A DNA stretch of 64,000 bases from Physcomitrium patens (lineage: Eukaryota; Streptophyta; Bryopsida; Funariales; Funariaceae): positions 11,690,469 through 11,754,468 of the forward strand of contig NC_037269.1 in the NCBI RefSeq assembly GCF_000002425.4, written 5' to 3'. Within the stretch, counting starts at the first letter, position 1. Each line of letters starts with the position of its first letter. Positions 60,380 to 64,000 of the stretch are shown piece after piece. A program made the translations under genes and the position numbers. The notes under the pieces are model-generated. The model worked only from the letters and a program-made list of their open reading frames with translations. It was not told the origin of the DNA and ran no database searches.

Positions 60380-60894
60380 TGTCAAAGACAAGAATTTAAA
60401 GAAAGTAAATAAAAAAATATAAAAATATATAAATAAAGAAGTATGTATATTAAAAAGAAATTGGAATGGCTATTCCCAACAAACAAAGAAATTAGAGATT
60501 CTTAAATCTAAAGTAGAAGCAAGAAAAGAGTTGACAAGAGTGAAGAGGACTTTACTCTTGCCTCTATATATATAATCTGACTGGGAGCTATGTGGCAATG
60601 TTCTATGGGACCTCTAATATGTGTTGACTCTGCAAGACACATGCTTTAGCTTATATGACAAGTTTTCTATGTGTACACCACATAGTTAATTTGTTCTTCA
60701 AACAACCAACATGTGTAGCACATGGCTAATTTGTTGATTATATTTTTAACCTAAAAAATCATTTATAAACATCTATAAAGTCAAAGTAAGGTCTATAAAA
60801 CTTCTATAAAAGATATTATGGAATTAATCTATTTTTATCTACTTTTATCTAATCATAAAAGTAATTATTGATTTATATGTGTATATATGTGACA
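60380..60894 (-). repeat. 5' LTR of element C
   Basis: Minus-strand TATATATAG box starts at 60572, and ACTCTTGTCAA (60541-60531) sits at the predicted RNA start. Two bases beyond the LTR is TTGATATGATT, which matches the complement at 8 of 11 positions. Confidence 0.8.
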
Positions 60895-63800
60895 TGCTTG
60901 GATAGGAGTACAATAATTCAAAGTTCAATAATATGTATGTTTGAGCCAAATTGCACCTACTATATTAAATGCTACAACATGCCATATTATCTTATAAATG
61001 AAAGAAATATTGATGTTTGATATTTTTGTCTTAAATCACAAATGCGATAAAATGTTTTGGAAAGAACATAGATGAAATTGTATATATGTCACACACTAGA
61101 GCCCATCTCTTGCACCACACCCCAACTCAGCAAAGTGACCTATGTCTTGAAATAGAAAATTTAGGGTTTAAACCCTGCCCAGCTAGCATGCTAATAGATT
61201 ATTCCAGCGACTGAACTCCATCCCTCATAGACATCCTTCAAAGCTGACTGCTTTGGGCCAGATTAAGCACCGCATGTCCAGTGAGAGCATAAACTTCTGG
61301 GAAGTATTTCAAAAGGAAAAATACTTGAGTGAGATGCTCAATAGGCGAAGCTTGTGAGGCCACTGCAACTCCGTCGACTATTCTTCACTCCCGAAACCAA
61401 ATCTGACCATGATACAACAGTCTTAATTGTAAAAACAATAGAAAGCACATACCTTGGCACATGTGTTCCGGTATTCGTACATGATTCTTCACTGACTATC
61501 ACTGACTTGGATCAGGCGGTCAACTATCACCTTCCGCTAGAGCAAGATTTGCGCCGCTGCGGGGATGGAAACAATTCAAGACCAGCTGTTGGGCAGCTGG
61601 AAACAGGCAGCGCACGTCAATTCTTCCTCATTCCTTGCCGAGAAATTGGTTTAAGGTTTTTAGCATTCATTCGAGAGCCAACATTGCTGTCCTTCATGTC
61701 ACAGAAAACTGCTATTACGGAACCCCATGGGAATTGGTAACCCATATACCAGAATCACCCCCTGTAAACCACAATATCACAAGGAATCAGACACCAAGTG
61801 ATATCCCTCCAAGAAGAGCAACAAAATCAGATTGGCCACAGAAAAAAACGATCGCTCCTTCACCCTCCACATTTCTCCATCACAAGCATCACACGCTTAA
61901 AACATAGGTGAAGGTCGTTCGAACTATAGCACAACGTGAAATGCCGTTCAACAGAGGTAACCTAAGGTTTAGGGCTCCCAAATGCAGTAGACTCACAGTT
62001 TCTAAGAACTCGCCCACTGCAGTTAACATCTCCACCGCATCCCACTGCAAGACATGCGTTGGCGTTTGGTAGGCGTTGGAAGACAAAAGCCCTCTAGTCT
62101 CAGGTTCTGATTCCTACGCCTACGTCCAAAATACACGGCACACACTTCAGATGAAGCAAGCTTGGTCACTTTAATGAAAATTAGCTTAGATTGTGGCTAG
62201 TTTTACGTTCACCAGGCACAGAGTGCTAATCAAGTCATCTGATGCCCGTTGAAACAAAAAAATTGACGTGTTTGGGGGTAAATTACTTGCCGACTTCTTG
62301 GCACACAAGAGATCCAAGTGTCAAAGCTGAATAGGACCCACCAGCCGAGAAGAGTGCACAATTCCTTCACCTTGTAACCAACTACAGGAGCTTTACAACA
62401 ACAACAAAACAGACTTCCAAAATCTCGCCCACTTCTCATTCGTGTGGGGTGTAAGTCTAGAGGTATAGTCAATGGTGAACTATTCAAGGTCGCAGAGAGT
62501 TGTAATTTTCTCTCCACAACAAGCCTGTCAAGCGTAGAGCGTGCCTCAAGCGCAGCAAAAGGTTGTGTTCCCATCTCCAAGGCCTTCATTCAGGTGTCCT
62601 CACCCTCTCTCTTCTTTGAAGACATGATGAAGCCTGGTTTGAAATGTGGAGAATCTGCTTCTCCTTCAAATGATGCCGAGATGATTTATCTGGGTGTTCT
62701 GCAGAGCCCAGGCACCCACTGTGGGAAGATTCCATGCTTGCATTTTGTCCTGTGTCAGAGCTTCATTATGGCTCTGCCTGCCATCGCCAGTCCTTTCACT
62801 TAGGCCCCGGGAGTTCTAGAGAGCTGGTAGCAGATGAAAGGCTTCTTCAATTTCCATGTCAAGGTTTGAAACCATTAGTCTGCACTTTTACATATGAAAA
62901 TACCGCAATTTCTTTGGATTTTCCTCTCCAAGCTACCCTTATCCGTGGCATGTCTACTCCTTGCTGAATTTGGACCAGCAATGAAACAAAACTGTACTGC
63001 TTTGTTGTTTTGCTTCCGGCCGTTGTGCACTACAGGACCAGTCTGCAAAATCAAGACTGCTAAAACCAGTTTTACAAGGCACAGAAATGTAGTATCAATC
63101 GTTCGTTTTTACAGCACACAGATAATCACCATTATTTCCAACTAGTCAGATGAAAAGATTGAGCAATGCATAGAAAAGTAAATAATCAATAAATTTCATG
63201 TGGAAGTGGGAAATCGGTTGTGTATGTATATATATATATATATATATATAACCCAGGTTGCAATCAGTTAGACAAAAGAAGAAAAAAAATGCTGGTAATG
63301 TTCTTAATTCAATTATTCCTACTTTTATTGCAATCCATAATCCCTCCTCCTTACAAAACAAAAGTAGGGAAAAATTTTAGTCAAAGCTTACCCAGCTATA
63401 TTCAAACCTGAACAGTGCAACAAGCACAATGTAATGAATCATCAAAGCATTCCACATATTTACACTCCATAAACAATGTAGAACTCATTTCAATGCCACT
63501 TTGTATGGTATACCTCAATCAACTTGGACAAATACATTTAAAACTTATAATTTCAACAGAAACATGCACTCAAAGCAATTGCATTTACATGAACAAGTTG
63601 ATCTATTACAGTTAAACCAAATTGGGGATGAATGTGTACATACATGCATACATACAGGCACTCACTTTGGTACCAATCCTGCTGATATTTTTCCTTTTGA
63701 AAAGCCTTGTATATTTTAAGAAAGGAAGCGACTGCCCCCACGACCTGATATACCTTGGAGAATATATGATATTTATCAAAGCTGGAAGGGGAGGAGGAGG

Positions 63801-64000
63801 TTGACGACATAATGGGTTGACAGGCTTCTTCCAGAGTCTGGCAAGGTGTTTATATTGCATGTGCTGGTGGCCAGAAGGAAACCCTCAGAGTAGTACATTG
63901 CAGGGGGAACTCACCATTGTTTAAGCCCAGAGCCATAGGTCAAAATGGTCAAGGTCTCTTCCACACTTTTTTACTCCTATGTAGTGAATACTTTCCTATT
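60895..64000. other. Low-copy DNA, no gene recognised
   Basis: Composition becomes genic at about 61100. Open frames at 61354-61740 (+), 62230-62589 (-) and 62444-62803 (+) overlap or lack any family motif or splice logic, and I cannot support them as genes. A (TA)n run lies at 63224-63250. The region may hold UTRs or exons of genes outside the window. Confidence 0.4.
63224..63250. repeat. (TA)n microsatellite
   Basis: About 27 bp of alternating T and A. Confidence 0.85.

Larger units (their letters stand above)
47669..60894 (-). mobile_element. Old chromovirus C, interrupted by F and B
   Basis: LTRs at 47669-48195 and 60380-60894, with flanking 5-bp repeats TGTTT/TGCTT (four of five match). 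Minus-strand order: gag (about 60.2-59.2 kb), protease and RT (about 59.2-57.6 kb), then, beyond the insertions, integrase and chromodomain (about 50.0-48.2 kb). A solo LTR (F) and the younger element B sit inside it. Many breaks, AT-enriched; much older than A and B judging from strongly diverged LTRs. Confidence 0.82.

Noticed and set aside
61354-61740. 128-codon plus-strand open frame
   Set aside because: No motif, no splice context, no recognisable family.
62230-62803. Overlapping open frames on both strands
   Set aside because: They overlap each other, and neither shows a domain or a convincing start.

Overview
The window looks like nuclear DNA of a land plant, most likely a moss (inference). 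Low-copy islands of ordinary base composition carry intron-containing host genes: a plant-type VTI1 SNARE, a centrin of the centrin-3 type (expected in lineages with flagellate sperm) and a plant TPR protein. Between them lie long, very AT-rich, cytosine-poor tracts made of decayed LTR retrotransposons. The best-preserved elements are Ty3/gypsy chromoviruses (gag, protease, RT, RNase H, integrase, C-terminal chromodomain).

Layout. 1-2.7 kb: low-copy DNA with a broken PPR gene (-). 2.7-5.4 kb: AT-rich fossil DNA ending in a gypsy RT scrap. 6.2-7.6 kb: VTI1 SNARE, five exons (+). 8.5-10.5 kb: centrin-3-like gene, five exons (-), convergent with VTI1. 12.7-27.3 kb: nest of old elements (D, with a large-LTR element E inside it, plus E-type solo LTRs). 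27.4-34.0 kb: element A (-), nearly whole, with 474-bp LTRs and a 5-bp target duplication. 35.8-37.8 kb: TPR gene (-) with a GC/CT-rich 5' flank. 39.6-40.0 kb: LINE relic. 42.5-44 kb: small low-copy island with a possible secreted peptide ORF and a striking perfect hairpin. 47.7-60.9 kb: old element C (-), split by a solo LTR (F) and by the younger element B (+, 51.4-57.6 kb). 60.9-64 kb: low-copy DNA with no gene I recognise.

The most interesting system is in the chromoviruses. (1) In A and B the 11 nt directly after the 5' LTR (after a 2-nt spacer) are complementary to 11 nt lying 32 nt downstream of the LTR TATA box, where transcription should start. This is the arrangement of Tf1-type self-priming. 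The older elements C and D show a different 11-nt pair in the same two places, so the pairing appears to have changed on both sides together. (2) The U3 of A and B is packed with perfect heat-shock-element arrays. In B these sit in a 25-bp tandem repeat whose copy number differs by exactly three between the two LTRs. (3) The leader carries a repeated stem-loop with a GGATTACC core. (4) Both A and B carry an extra sense-strand ORF of about 110-120 residues between pol and the polypurine tract. Together these describe a possibly heat-responsive, self-primed plant chromovirus with an accessory ORF. All elements here are treated as fossils. Exon boundaries, LTR ends and identities were worked out by eye.
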